From: Pseudanabaena sp. FACHB-2040
GTDB lineage: Bacteria > Cyanobacteriota > Cyanobacteriia > Phormidesmidales > Phormidesmidaceae
Direction: 5' to 3'
DNA: 64,000 nt
Assembly (NCBI RefSeq): GCF_014696715.1
Contig: NZ_JACJQO010000017.1
Location: 1 to 64,000 of the forward strand
The first letter of the stretch is position 1. Each line of letters opens with the position of its first letter. The notes beneath the pieces are model-generated. The model did not search any database and was not told where the DNA came from. It saw only the letters and a program-made list of their open reading frames with translations. The translations under genes were made by a program, and so were the position numbers. This document shows positions 1-7,521 of the stretch, piece after piece.

Positions 1-134
1 ACGGCCATGTAGGCGCAGGGGAACAACAGCAGACCTGACCAGCCGATGAAGACAAAGCGATCGCGCTTCAGCCAGTCATCGAGAACGTCAAACGCTCCTC
101 GTTGGGCTTGAGCGCGTCCCATTGCAATGGTCAT
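1..134 (-). CDS. psbD: Photosystem II D2 protein, N-terminal fragment
   Basis: This is the first 44 codons of D2, one of the two reaction-centre core proteins of photosystem II in the thylakoid membrane; the rest lies beyond the left edge. The translation begins [13 protein letters not shown] and continues through [11 protein letters not shown] and [12 protein letters not shown], which is the very conserved D2 N-terminus ahead of the first membrane helix. The start ATG (132-134) follows a GGAGAAA ribosome site about nine bases upstream, in a non-coding leader of about 110 bases or more. Residue 14 is alanine where D2 proteins I know have tryptophan (RGWFD). In most cyanobacteria psbC overlaps the psbD end, which cannot be seen here. 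Identity is certain; only the fragment is visible. Confidence 0.95.
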   Translation of the reverse strand, partial: MTIAMGRAQAQRGAFDVLDDWLKRDRFVFIGWSGLLLFPCAYMA

Positions 135-429
135 ACGCGTTTCTCCAAACAAAGTATGTAAGTAGGGAAGATAAAGGCTCTGCCCTTGAACCCGCAGTGA
201 AAATCTAAGGCAATAAGCATAAATCACTACGAATTATGAGCAGTATTTACTTTTCTTTACCGTGGTTATCATTATACGGATCTCGCTCGGGATCTTCTAG
301 TGGTTTCTCAGCCAAACGGAAGATTGAGTAATTATGCTTATTACGAGGATCTGCCCATTCCTGCGAAATGCTGACAGAATCAAAGTAGTGCGTTTTACGC
401 TTTGATACTTTCTGTTGGGTAACGCTGGT

Positions 430-705
430 ATGTTCACGATTGAATTGACACTGAAGCACACGGCCCTACCGCTCTCGGTCCAGAAGAAAACTGAGGAAGA
501 AGCGGAAGCGGCCTATCAGTCTGCGCTGGAAGGGCTACGTACAGGGAGTACAACGATTATTGAGTTGACCTGTGATCAGCAGCCGAATAAGAAAATTAGT
601 GTGCTGTCGAGCGAACTAGCGGCGGTGCAAATATTTGAGAAGTCGGGAACAGCTACGGCTTCTGGGCGGCCACCTGGATTTTTTGCTTTGACTACAGAGC
701 AATAG
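430..705 (+). CDS. UPF0367 family conserved cyanobacterial protein
   Basis: A 91-residue cytosolic protein of the UPF0367 family, which is confined to cyanobacteria and has no assigned function. The start ATG at 430 gives MFTIELTLKHT, matching the family N-terminus (short hydrophobic beta strand, then VQKK and an Ala/Glu-rich helix). Family-typical blocks are IIELTCDQ in the middle, LSSELAAVQIFEK and a Pro/Gly/Phe-rich tail. An upstream in-frame ATG at 415 would add five residues and fits the family less well. It is transcribed away from psbD and is followed 41 bp later by an ABC ATPase gene, so the two could share a transcript. Confidence 0.85.
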   Translation: MFTIELTLKHTALPLSVQKKTEEEAEAAYQSALEGLRTGSTTIIELTCDQQPNKKISVLSSELAAVQIFEKSGTATASGRPPGFFALTTEQ

Positions 706-746
706 GCTAAATTGGTGGGCTGCCTTTATAGGTTGGGGGTAAGGCT

Positions 747-1415
747 TTGACTGCTGCGATCGCACTTAACGATTTAGGCTTTCAGTGGCCCTCTGGAAAA
801 TCAGTACTACAGGGCTGCTCTCTATCCGTTGAGGCGGGTGAGTTTTGCATGTTGCTGGGCAGCAACGGCAGTGGTAAGTCAACTCTGCTGAGAATTTTAG
901 CGGGTTTGCTGCAGCCCCAAACGGGCACTTTTAAGGTGCACGACCCGGTGGGATTTGTTTTCCAGAATCCCGATCATCAGCTGGTTATGCCCACCGTTGG
1001 AGCAGACGTGGCGTTTGGGCTTGTAGAGGAGCGGCTGACTATCGCCCAGGTTCGGGCTCGGGTAGACGAGGCGCTGGCAGCTGTCAATCTAGAGCACCTG
1101 AAGCGGCGACCTATCTATGCGCTTAGTGGCGGGCAAAAGCAGCGAGTGGCGATCGCTGGAGCCATTGCTCGTCACTGCAGCATTTTATTGTTGGATGAAC
1201 CGACAGCGCTGCTTGATCCTGACAGCCAAATTGATTTGGTGATGCAGGTGAGATCGTTGGTTAAGGAAAGAGGGTTGACTGCCCTTTGGGTGACGCATCG
1301 CTTAATTGAGTTGGACTATTGCGATCGCGCCTTTTTACTGGAGAATGGCCAGGTCAAGGATCAAGGGCATCCCCAAAGGCTCAAAAGCTTGTTGGCTGGA
1401 GGCTCAGAACCTTGA
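747..1415 (+). CDS. ABC transporter ATP-binding protein, ECF/CbiO-like
   Basis: A 222-residue single ATPase domain. Walker A is GSNGSGKST at about residues 38-46, the Q-loop lies in FVFQNPDHQLVMPTV, the signature LSGGQ is at about 126-130, Walker B (ILLLDEP) follows, and the H-loop histidine is in WVTHR. The FQNPDxQL-type Q-loop and the short length are typical of energy-coupling-factor (EcfA/CbiO) ATPases, which drive uptake of metal ions or vitamins with a separate membrane T component and an S component. Neither component is adjacent, which is common for cyanobacterial and plastid relatives. The start is TTG at 747; no in-frame ATG fits the family N-terminus. The substrate cannot be predicted. 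Confidence 0.85.
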   Translation: MTAAIALNDLGFQWPSGKSVLQGCSLSVEAGEFCMLLGSNGSGKSTLLRILAGLLQPQTGTFKVHDPVGFVFQNPDHQLVMPTVGADVAFGLVEERLTIAQVRARVDEALAAVNLEHLKRRPIYALSGGQKQRVAIAGAIARHCSILLLDEPTALLDPDSQIDLVMQVRSLVKERGLTALWVTHRLIELDYCDRAFLLENGQVKDQGHPQRLKSLLAGGSEP

Positions 1416-1569
1416 GCCTGGACCCTTAGGCTGGGAATTCGCCTCGATTGATTGCCAGACAAAACGGGTGCCGCTGGGCAAAACTGCGGTGAGCTTTTCA
1501 GTTTTAAAGAATATAAAGTAAGGTAAAGCTATAGATTTTCTAATCCTCTTATAAGCTTTACCGGAAGTC

Positions 1570-2118
1570 ATGAGTCGGCCTTCCTACACTGCACACCTGT
1601 TGGTGGATGGCTATAACATCATTGGTGCCTGGACCTCGCTCAAGCAGGCCCGCGATCAGAGTGGCCTAGAAATTGCGAGGGGGGATTTGATTGAGGTCTT
1701 GGCCAACTATAGTGCTTACCAAGGCTTTGAGACTCATCTGGTGTTTGATGCTTATGCCCAGACGACTCCCAGTGCTCAAGAGGTAATTACTCAGCACTTA
1801 GCTGTTTACTACACAGGGTTTGGGCAGACAGCAGATAGCTACATTGAGCGAGTCTGTGCTCAGCACCGGGGCAAGAGAGCTTCCCTAAATCAGCGCCTGA
1901 TTGTTGCGACCTCTGACAGGGCTCAGCAACTCACGATTATGGGATACGGAGCAGAATGGATGTCGGCGCTTCAGCTTGAGTCGGAGGTACAGACTTCGTT
2001 TAACCAGATTAAACAGCGCCAGAAGCAGCGGCAAAAGCCGGTTAAACGATCTCTCATGCACACTCTTGATCAAGGGGCCAGGGATAAGTTGACCCGGCTG
2101 AGATTTGGGCTGAAGTGA
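1570..2118 (+). CDS. NYN-domain (YacP/Rae1-like) putative ribonuclease
   Basis: A 182-residue protein of the NYN family (PIN-like fold), related to Bacillus YacP/Rae1, a ribosome-associated endoribonuclease. LLVDGYNIIGAW near residue 10 carries the first acidic residue of the metal site and the family signature DGYN. LVFDAYAQ (about residues 60-67) and VATSDRAQQ (about 114-122) contribute further acidic residues. The C-terminal third is Gln/Lys/Arg-rich, consistent with RNA or ribosome contact. The ATG at 1570 is preceded by a CCGGAAG stretch. It stands alone between the ABC ATPase and tRNA-Asn. The RNA target in cyanobacteria is unknown to me. Confidence 0.8.
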   Translation: MSRPSYTAHLLVDGYNIIGAWTSLKQARDQSGLEIARGDLIEVLANYSAYQGFETHLVFDAYAQTTPSAQEVITQHLAVYYTGFGQTADSYIERVCAQHRGKRASLNQRLIVATSDRAQQLTIMGYGAEWMSALQLESEVQTSFNQIKQRQKQRQKPVKRSLMHTLDQGARDKLTRLRFGLK

Positions 2119-2296
2119 GACTTCCTTAGAAAAAGCAGGCCCAGCCCATTGCCTCTAGAGCCACTTTTGACGGCTCAAACCGCCCTAAAAGTGGAGTCTT
2201 TGGAGCTTCGAGGTGAGAGATGGGGAAGATTGCAGGATAATTTCTGCTTAAGGGGTTGCCAAAGGTACAAAATTCTCGCTACTATGAATTTCGCAA

Positions 2297-2368
2297 TCCT
2301 CAGTAGCTCAGTGGTAGAGCGGTCGGCTGTTAACCGATTGGTCGCAGGTTCGAATCCTGCCTGGGGAG
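2297..2368 (+). tRNA. tRNA-Asn (anticodon GTT)
   Basis: A complete 72-nt cloverleaf. The acceptor stem is TCCTCAG paired with CTGGGGA plus discriminator G; the D-arm is GCTC...GAGC; the anticodon stem is GTCGG/CCGAT with loop CTGTTAA (anticodon GTT); and the T-arm is GCAGG-TTCGAAT-CCTGC. CCA is not encoded. Short open frames overlapping it on both strands are not genes. Confidence 0.97.
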
Positions 2369-2387
2369 TTTCCCAACTAGACCCTCT

Positions 2388-2429
2388 TTTGCCTGTAGTC
2401 GTTGTTAGCACTACACTCTTAAAGGCAAA
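2388..2429 (+). terminator. Nested inverted repeat after tRNA-Asn, possible terminator
   Basis: TTTGCCT (2388-2394) pairs with AGGCAAA (2423-2429). Inside it GTAGT (2395-2399) pairs with ACTAC (2410-2414). It begins about 20 bases after the tRNA, a plausible processing or termination hairpin. A weak T-run (TTTTAAT) follows only after GAAGG, so termination is uncertain. Confidence 0.4.
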
Positions 2430-2515
2430 GAAGGTTTTAATATAAAGCAAACGTTAAGCTAGTAAGCTCAAGAACCCGTTATCGGGGATAATTTGGGCGG
2501 CTGGCTTACAATCTG

Positions 2516-2538
2516 TATAGGAATTTTTTAATCCTATA
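2516..2538 (+). promoter_or_regulatory. Inverted repeat in the rpaA leader
   Basis: TATAGGA (2516-2522) and TCCTATA (2532-2538) form a perfect 7-bp inverted repeat with a T-rich 9-nt spacer, about 65 bp upstream of rpaA. It could be an operator or a small leader hairpin. Position and symmetry are the only evidence. Confidence 0.3.
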
Positions 2539-2602
2539 TAGCGCTTCAATAAACTTCCAGGTCTTTTACGCCTGGTCTTAGATAGACATAACCGTTTTAA
2601 TG

Positions 2603-3325
2603 ATGCCTCGTATACTCGTCATCGATGATGACCCTGCAATTGCAGAGTTGGTTGCAGTTAACCTTGAAATGGCTGGCTATGACGTTAGCCAAGCCAGTGA
2701 CGGGATTAAGGGTCAAGCTCTAGCAGTTCAACTGCTGCCGGATCTGATCATGCTTGACCTCATGCTGCCTAAGGTCGACGGGTTCACTGTCTGTCAGCGG
2801 TTGCGCCGAGACAAGCGCACATCCGAAATTCCTATTTTGATGCTGACGGCTCTAGGACAGACCCAGGACAAGGTAGACGGGTTTAATGCTGGAGCAGATG
2901 ACTATCTAACTAAGCCCTTTGAGCTAGAGGAAATGCTAGCCCGAGTTCGGGCTTTGCTGCGCCGCACGGATCGGATCCCCCAAGCGGCTAAGCACAGCGA
3001 GATTCTCAACTACGGTCCGCTGACGCTCATTCCTGAGCGGTATGAGGCGATTTGGTTTGACCGGACGGTTAAGCTGACCCACCTGGAGTTTGAGCTGCTG
3101 CACTGTCTGCTGCAGCGTCACGGTCAAACGGTTTCCCCCAGTCAAATTTTGCAGGAAGTCTGGGGCTACGAACCCAATGATGACATCGAAACCATTCGGG
3201 TTCATGTCCGGCACTTAAGAACTAAGCTCGAGCCTGATCCCCGGCATCCCAAGTATATTAAGACTGTTTACGGGGCAGGCTATTGCTTGGAACTGCCAGC
3301 GGATGTTCAGGCAGCCGTTGAGTAG
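2603..3325 (+). CDS. rpaA: Response regulator RpaA, circadian clock output
   Basis: A 240-residue OmpR-type response regulator and the master output regulator of the cyanobacterial clock; its partner kinase SasA is also in this window. The receiver domain starts [17 protein letters not shown] and has the acidic pocket DDD, the phospho-acceptor Asp at about 52 ([13 protein letters not shown]) and Lys in DDYLTKPF. The winged-helix DNA-binding domain starts after [14 protein letters not shown], a linker I recognise as RpaA rather than RpaB, and ends [15 protein letters not shown]. Two adjacent ATGs (2600 and 2603) exist; 2603 matches homologues. No clear ribosome site is seen. The 230-bp leader carries an inverted repeat, and a weak hairpin with a T-rich tail overlaps the stop codon. 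Confidence 0.95.
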   Translation: MPRILVIDDDPAIAELVAVNLEMAGYDVSQASDGIKGQALAVQLLPDLIMLDLMLPKVDGFTVCQRLRRDKRTSEIPILMLTALGQTQDKVDGFNAGADDYLTKPFELEEMLARVRALLRRTDRIPQAAKHSEILNYGPLTLIPERYEAIWFDRTVKLTHLEFELLHCLLQRHGQTVSPSQILQEVWGYEPNDDIETIRVHVRHLRTKLEPDPRHPKYIKTVYGAGYCLELPADVQAAVE

Positions 3326-3486
3326 GCATTTGCCTTTGTTTAGCGCTAAATTCGCCCCTGACTGCCTTGGATGGGTACTTTGCTGCATTGACAGAGTAAC
3401 GGCATGGGGTGATACAACTATGCAGATTCGAGATCCCGCACTATAGGCGGGATCGTTTGTTTGTGCCTTATTGGGAGAGCGGGGTT

Positions 3487-5160
3487 ATGTTTCCATCGGC
3501 CTTTAGGCTGCGATCGCAGCAGCGAAGCCCTCTGTCTCGCCGCCAGTGGCGAGTGTTTGGTCAGTTTGTTGGACTGTTTAGCCTGTGTCTGGCCTTGGTC
3601 GTTGGGTGTGGCAGCAACCCCAACCAGGCACCGACTTCTCAAGCTGAAAGCAGCGGCGGACGGGTCACCATTGGCACCACGCTCAAAGCTCGAACCGTAG
3701 ACCCAGCAGATGCCTATGAGATCTTTCCGGGCATCTTGCTCTACAACTTGGGCGATCGCCTCTACAGCTATCAACCCGGAACAACCGAATTAGAGCCTCA
3801 ATTAGCCACTGCTCTGCCCGATATCAGCGCTGATGGGTTGACCTACACCATGCCGCTAAGGGAGGACGTCACCCTGCACGACGGCACCCCTTTTAATGCT
3901 GAGGTAATGGCCTTTTCGATTCAGCGGTTCATGGAAAACGGCGGCCGTCCGGCTTTTCTGCTATCTGAAAAGATTGAGTCTGTGACTGCTACTGGAGACT
4001 ATGAGCTAACGATCAAGCTCAAATCTCCCTTTGCCGCATTTACCTCTTTGCTCACCTTCTGGGGAGTGACCCCGGTTCCACCTGACACTTATGAAATCGG
4101 TGCCGGGCAATTTCAGCCCGCAGCTTTTATTGGCTCTGGGCCTTATAAGCTAGCCTCTTTCACCAGCGACTCTATTAAGCTGGATGTCAATGAGAACTAT
4201 TGGGGCGAACAGCCAGAGAACCAAGGCATCGATATCCAAATGTTCTCCAGCCCAGCCAACCTCTACAACACTTTTAAGACCGGCGGTTTGGATGTGGCTT
4301 ATCAGACCCTCGACCCTGACCAAATCGCAAGTTTGGAGCGAGAGGCAGACTCTGGTGGCTGGCAGGTCATAGAGGCCGGCACCACCGTGATTAATTACAT
4401 GAGCCTAAATCAAAAAATCGAGCCCCTGAACGATCCTAGAGTGCGGCAGGCGGTTGCGGCCATGATTGATCGAAATTTGATTAACGATCGCGTCTTTCAG
4501 GGGCAGGCCGAACCCCTCTACAGCTTGCTGCCGACCAGCTTTGATATCTACGAGCCGGTTTTCAAAGAGGCTTATGGGGACGGAGATTTTGCTAAAGCCA
4601 GAGAACTGCTGACGGCAGCAGGGTTTTCTGAAGCTAATCCGTTTAACTTTGAGATTTGGTACCCGTCTGCCTCAACTACCCGTAGCATTGTGGCCAATAC
4701 GCTGAAAGAGTCTATCGAAAGAGGGCTACCCGGACTGGTTACAGTCACTGTTCAAAGCACAGAAGGGGCAACGCTTTGGGAGAATGTGGAGAAGGGGATC
4801 TATCCGGCAGTTTTGTCTAACTGGTACCCGGACTACTACGATGCCGACACCTTTATCCAGCCCTTTATGAGCTGCGATCAGGGAACGATCCAAACTCTGT
4901 GCGAAAAGGGAGCCAGCCAAGCGAACGGCTCTTTCTACTACAGCAAGGAGGCCAATGACCTCGTGGCGAAGCAGCGAGGAGAACAGGATGTTCAGGCCCG
5001 TAAGGAGATCCTTACGAGCCTGCAAAACATCTTGGTTGAGGACGTGCCCTATATTCCGCTGTGGCAGAACAAGGATTATGTTTTTGCCCAGAGTGGTGTG
5101 GATGGCGTTGCTATTCAGCCAACCCAGCAGTTTTTGCTGTGGTCAATCAGCAAAGGATGA
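3487..5160 (+). CDS. Peptide/nickel-type ABC substrate-binding lipoprotein (family 5)
   Basis: A 557-residue solute-binding protein of the DppA/OppA family (SBP_bac_5). From the ATG at 3487 the N-terminus is basic, followed by a hydrophobic stretch and a lipobox-like LALVVGC, so the mature protein should be a membrane-anchored lipoprotein. Family landmarks are RVTIGTTLKARTVDPAD, LREDVTLHDGTPFNAEVMAFS, GSGPYKLASF and DPRVRQAVAAMIDRN. A further in-frame start upstream (3409) would put about 26 extra residues before the signal sequence and is unlikely. A DppB-type permease gene follows 205 bp downstream on the same strand, but no DppC or ATPase gene is nearby. The ligand is not predictable. Confidence 0.88.
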   Translation: MFPSAFRLRSQQRSPLSRRQWRVFGQFVGLFSLCLALVVGCGSNPNQAPTSQAESSGGRVTIGTTLKARTVDPADAYEIFPGILLYNLGDRLYSYQPGTTELEPQLATALPDISADGLTYTMPLREDVTLHDGTPFNAEVMAFSIQRFMENGGRPAFLLSEKIESVTATGDYELTIKLKSPFAAFTSLLTFWGVTPVPPDTYEIGAGQFQPAAFIGSGPYKLASFTSDSIKLDVNENYWGEQPENQGIDIQMFSSPANLYNTFKTGGLDVAYQTLDPDQIASLEREADSGGWQVIEAGTTVINYMSLNQKIEPLNDPRVRQAVAAMIDRNLINDRVFQGQAEPLYSLLPTSFDIYEPVFKEAYGDGDFAKARELLTAAGFSEANPFNFEIWYPSASTTRSIVANTLKESIERGLPGLVTVTVQSTEGATLWENVEKGIYPAVLSNWYPDYYDADTFIQPFMSCDQGTIQTLCEKGASQANGSFYYSKEANDLVAKQRGEQDVQARKEILTSLQNILVEDVPYIPLWQNKDYVFAQSGVDGVAIQPTQQFLLWSISKG

Positions 5161-5365
5161 TTTATGGCGTTGGTCAGAAAGCTGAAGACAACGTTAGCCG
5201 GTCAAGGCTGTAGTTTGGGTTAGGCTTTCTGACGTCCTTGCCACAGAGATGCTGGTAGGGCTAGGGCGGCCCAGTTTCCGGGGTCGCTTACCAGGCGGGC
5301 TGTTGCCGGGCCTACTGGGAGGGTGAATTGAACTAGGCTGATGAGCAGATTACTGAGCAAATTTA

Positions 5366-6394
5366 ATGGCTTCTCGATCTAGCGCACTGCGATATTACAT
5401 CCTGGTGCGGCTGCTGCTGGCACCGCTGATGATCTGGACGATTACGACAGTGGTGTTTCTCCTGCTGAGGGCTACGCCGGGCGATCCGATTGATGCCCTG
5501 TTGGGGCCAAGAGCCCCTCAGGAAGCAAAGGATATTCTGCGCGGTCAACTAGGGTTAGATGCCCCGATTTGGCTGCAGTATGTCCGGTACTTGGGCAATT
5601 TGCTGCGCTTTGATCTGGGCAGCTCTCTGTCTAGCCAGGGGGAGACCGTCTGGCAAATTATTCAAAACCATTTTCCAGCCACGGTAGAGCTGTCGGTGTG
5701 CGGCATGGTGGTGGCGGCAGTGGTGGGGTTGGGGGTAGGTGCGATCGCAGCCTCCCGCCCCAACTCTGCCCTCGATGCGGGCGGGAGGCTGTTTGGCATT
5801 CTTACCTACGCGGTGCCGATGTACTGGTTTGGAATGATTCTGCAGCTCATCTTCTCTGTACAGCTAGGCTGGTTTCCGATTGGCACCCGCTACCCGCTGA
5901 GCGGGACTGCGCCCCAGGGATTTACCGGGCTGTATCTGGTGGATAGTTTGCTATCAGGCAATTTGGCCCAATTTGGTACGGCAATATACTATCTGGCACT
6001 GCCCAGCTTAACCTTGGGCATTTTGATTAGCGGCGTATTTGAGAGAATTGTGCGGGTCAATCTCAAGCAGACGCTGCGGGCAGACTATGTTGAAGCTGCT
6101 AGGGCCAGAGGTATTTCGGAAAGAAGGATTGTTACAGCCCACGCACTCAAGAATGCGCTCATTCCTGTCATTACAGTTTTAGGGCTCACCTTTGCCTCTT
6201 TGCTCGGAGGCGCTGTGCTGACGGAAGTAACCTTTTCCTGGCCGGGACTGGCGAACCGACTTTACGAAGCAATCTCTGAACGAGATTATCCCGTTGTGCA
6301 GGGTTTGATGGTCTTTTTTGCGGTCATAGTGGCAGTCATTAGTATCTTGATCGATATTCTTAATGCCTACATTGATCCCCGCATTCGTTACTAG
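5366..6394 (+). CDS. ABC transporter permease, DppB/OppB family
   Basis: A 342-residue inner-membrane permease of the peptide/nickel ABC class. An N-terminal helix (LAPLMIWTITTVVFLLL) is followed by the DppB hallmark RATPGDPIDALLG and several further hydrophobic segments. The cytoplasmic EAA loop is RADYVEAARARGISERRIVTAHALKNALIP, shown here as two abutting parts, and contacts the ATPase. It ends NAYIDPRIRY, normal for the family. The upstream neighbour encodes the matching binding protein. The second permease (DppC) and the ATPases are not in this neighbourhood, so the transporter is either scattered or uses shared subunits. Confidence 0.9.
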   Translation: MASRSSALRYYILVRLLLAPLMIWTITTVVFLLLRATPGDPIDALLGPRAPQEAKDILRGQLGLDAPIWLQYVRYLGNLLRFDLGSSLSSQGETVWQIIQNHFPATVELSVCGMVVAAVVGLGVGAIAASRPNSALDAGGRLFGILTYAVPMYWFGMILQLIFSVQLGWFPIGTRYPLSGTAPQGFTGLYLVDSLLSGNLAQFGTAIYYLALPSLTLGILISGVFERIVRVNLKQTLRADYVEAARARGISERRIVTAHALKNALIPVITVLGLTFASLLGGAVLTEVTFSWPGLANRLYEAISERDYPVVQGLMVFFAVIVAVISILIDILNAYIDPRIRY

Positions 6395-6890
6395 CTTTGA
6401 CATGGGATCGGGCCTGCCTTTTCTGCTCAAATTTGCTGAGACCGCTTCTTACTGCAACTCTCATAATAGGGGTTCCTTTAAAGCCAGCAGATCAGCATTC
6501 GACCTGAGCTTGCTAAGGGAAACTGCAGGCATGAGCAGGGCCATATCTCTGTTTGAATAGGTAGGATTTTGAGCTAAAAATTGCCTTAACTCAATCCTTA
6601 GAACAATTTGAATAGATAAATTTGATAGGAATATCCGGAAAACTTGGGAGCTCTACATCCAAGTCAGCTTGTCAGAACACGCTATTCTCTGTAATACCTC
6701 TTAATTTGATATGGTGTGAGAAGTAAAAGTTCAAATAACTTTGCTCTGAGAAGTTAAGCGACCAGCCGAACTCATCCGCAAAGAATGCCTCTTCGGTTTT
6801 CGCGGTCAGTCAAGCAACTTTTTAGTTACTACATTAAGACCGTTGCCTTATCGCTCAGTAAAGTTGTTGTCTGCTCGGAGGACTATAGCT
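6395..6890. other. Intergenic region without a recognised gene
   Basis: About 500 bp between the permease and a small membrane-protein gene. It is AT-richer than the neighbouring genes. The short open frames have no family resemblance and no good ribosome site. The last part (6876-6882, CGGAGGA) is the ribosome site of the next gene. I see no RNA gene or strong repeat. Confidence 0.5.
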
Positions 6891-7298
6891 GTGGAAATCA
6901 AACCTGAGGGCTCTCAAAACCTGCTTCAGATGCTCTTGAATTGGGGCTACTGGGTACTGCGGTTAATCGATCTCAGGCTGGCTATTGTGATTGGCTCCAG
7001 TGTATTTTTGCTTGCAGTAGGCCTAGACTCCTCAGCCAACTATGCAACCGCTGCAGACTTAAGGCAGGCCTCTATCCAAGCGCCCCCCGCTGCTTTTAAC
7101 CAGGCTCAAGTTTTGAAACGGGTGCCGAAACAGGTACAGCCTGAGCCAGACTTAGAAGATGAAGCTAGCTATTTAGAATTTGATCCTGCGATCGCAAATC
7201 GTCTCAAGCACGGGGATTTGACTAGCGCCAGCCTGACCAGCAGTCGACTGACAAGAGCCCACTTTTTCACGGACTCTATCAACGTATCACCACATTAG
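6891..7298 (+). CDS. Hypothetical single-span membrane protein
   Basis: A protein of 135 residues that I do not recognise. I chose the GTG at 6891 because a CGGAGGA ribosome site lies eight bases upstream; an in-frame TTG at 6843 lacks one. Residues about 26-45 (LRLAIVIGSSVFLLAVGL region) form one membrane span. After it comes a polar tail rich in Ala, Pro, Glu and Asp with a short acidic patch (EPDLEDEASYLEFD), probably periplasmic. It stands alone between the permease and argZ. Coding status is moderately supported by the ribosome site and by the coherent hydrophobic profile. Confidence 0.55.
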   Translation: MEIKPEGSQNLLQMLLNWGYWVLRLIDLRLAIVIGSSVFLLAVGLDSSANYATAADLRQASIQAPPAAFNQAQVLKRVPKQVQPEPDLEDEASYLEFDPAIANRLKHGDLTSASLTSSRLTRAHFFTDSINVSPH

Positions 7299-7521
7299 GT
7301 TAGGGAAGAGAAGGGGATTAAAGATAGACTGCAGCAGAGGTCGGCAAAGTCAGGGTTTCTCGACCTGAGGATGTGACGCTCTTAGCAAACCCTTCGAGGG
7401 TTTAAAATAAAGAGTTGGCTCCTAGCATTTTTCTGCAGGAGCATGCTGTAGATTTCCGTTGGCACCCATATTTTTTGGGCAGGCTGTTCTGTCCATCCCT
7501 AATCTTACTTCTGAAGGACTT

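Noticed and set aside
2149..2450. Open frames on both strands through the tRNA-Asn region.
   Set aside because: They run through a tRNA gene and have no family features.
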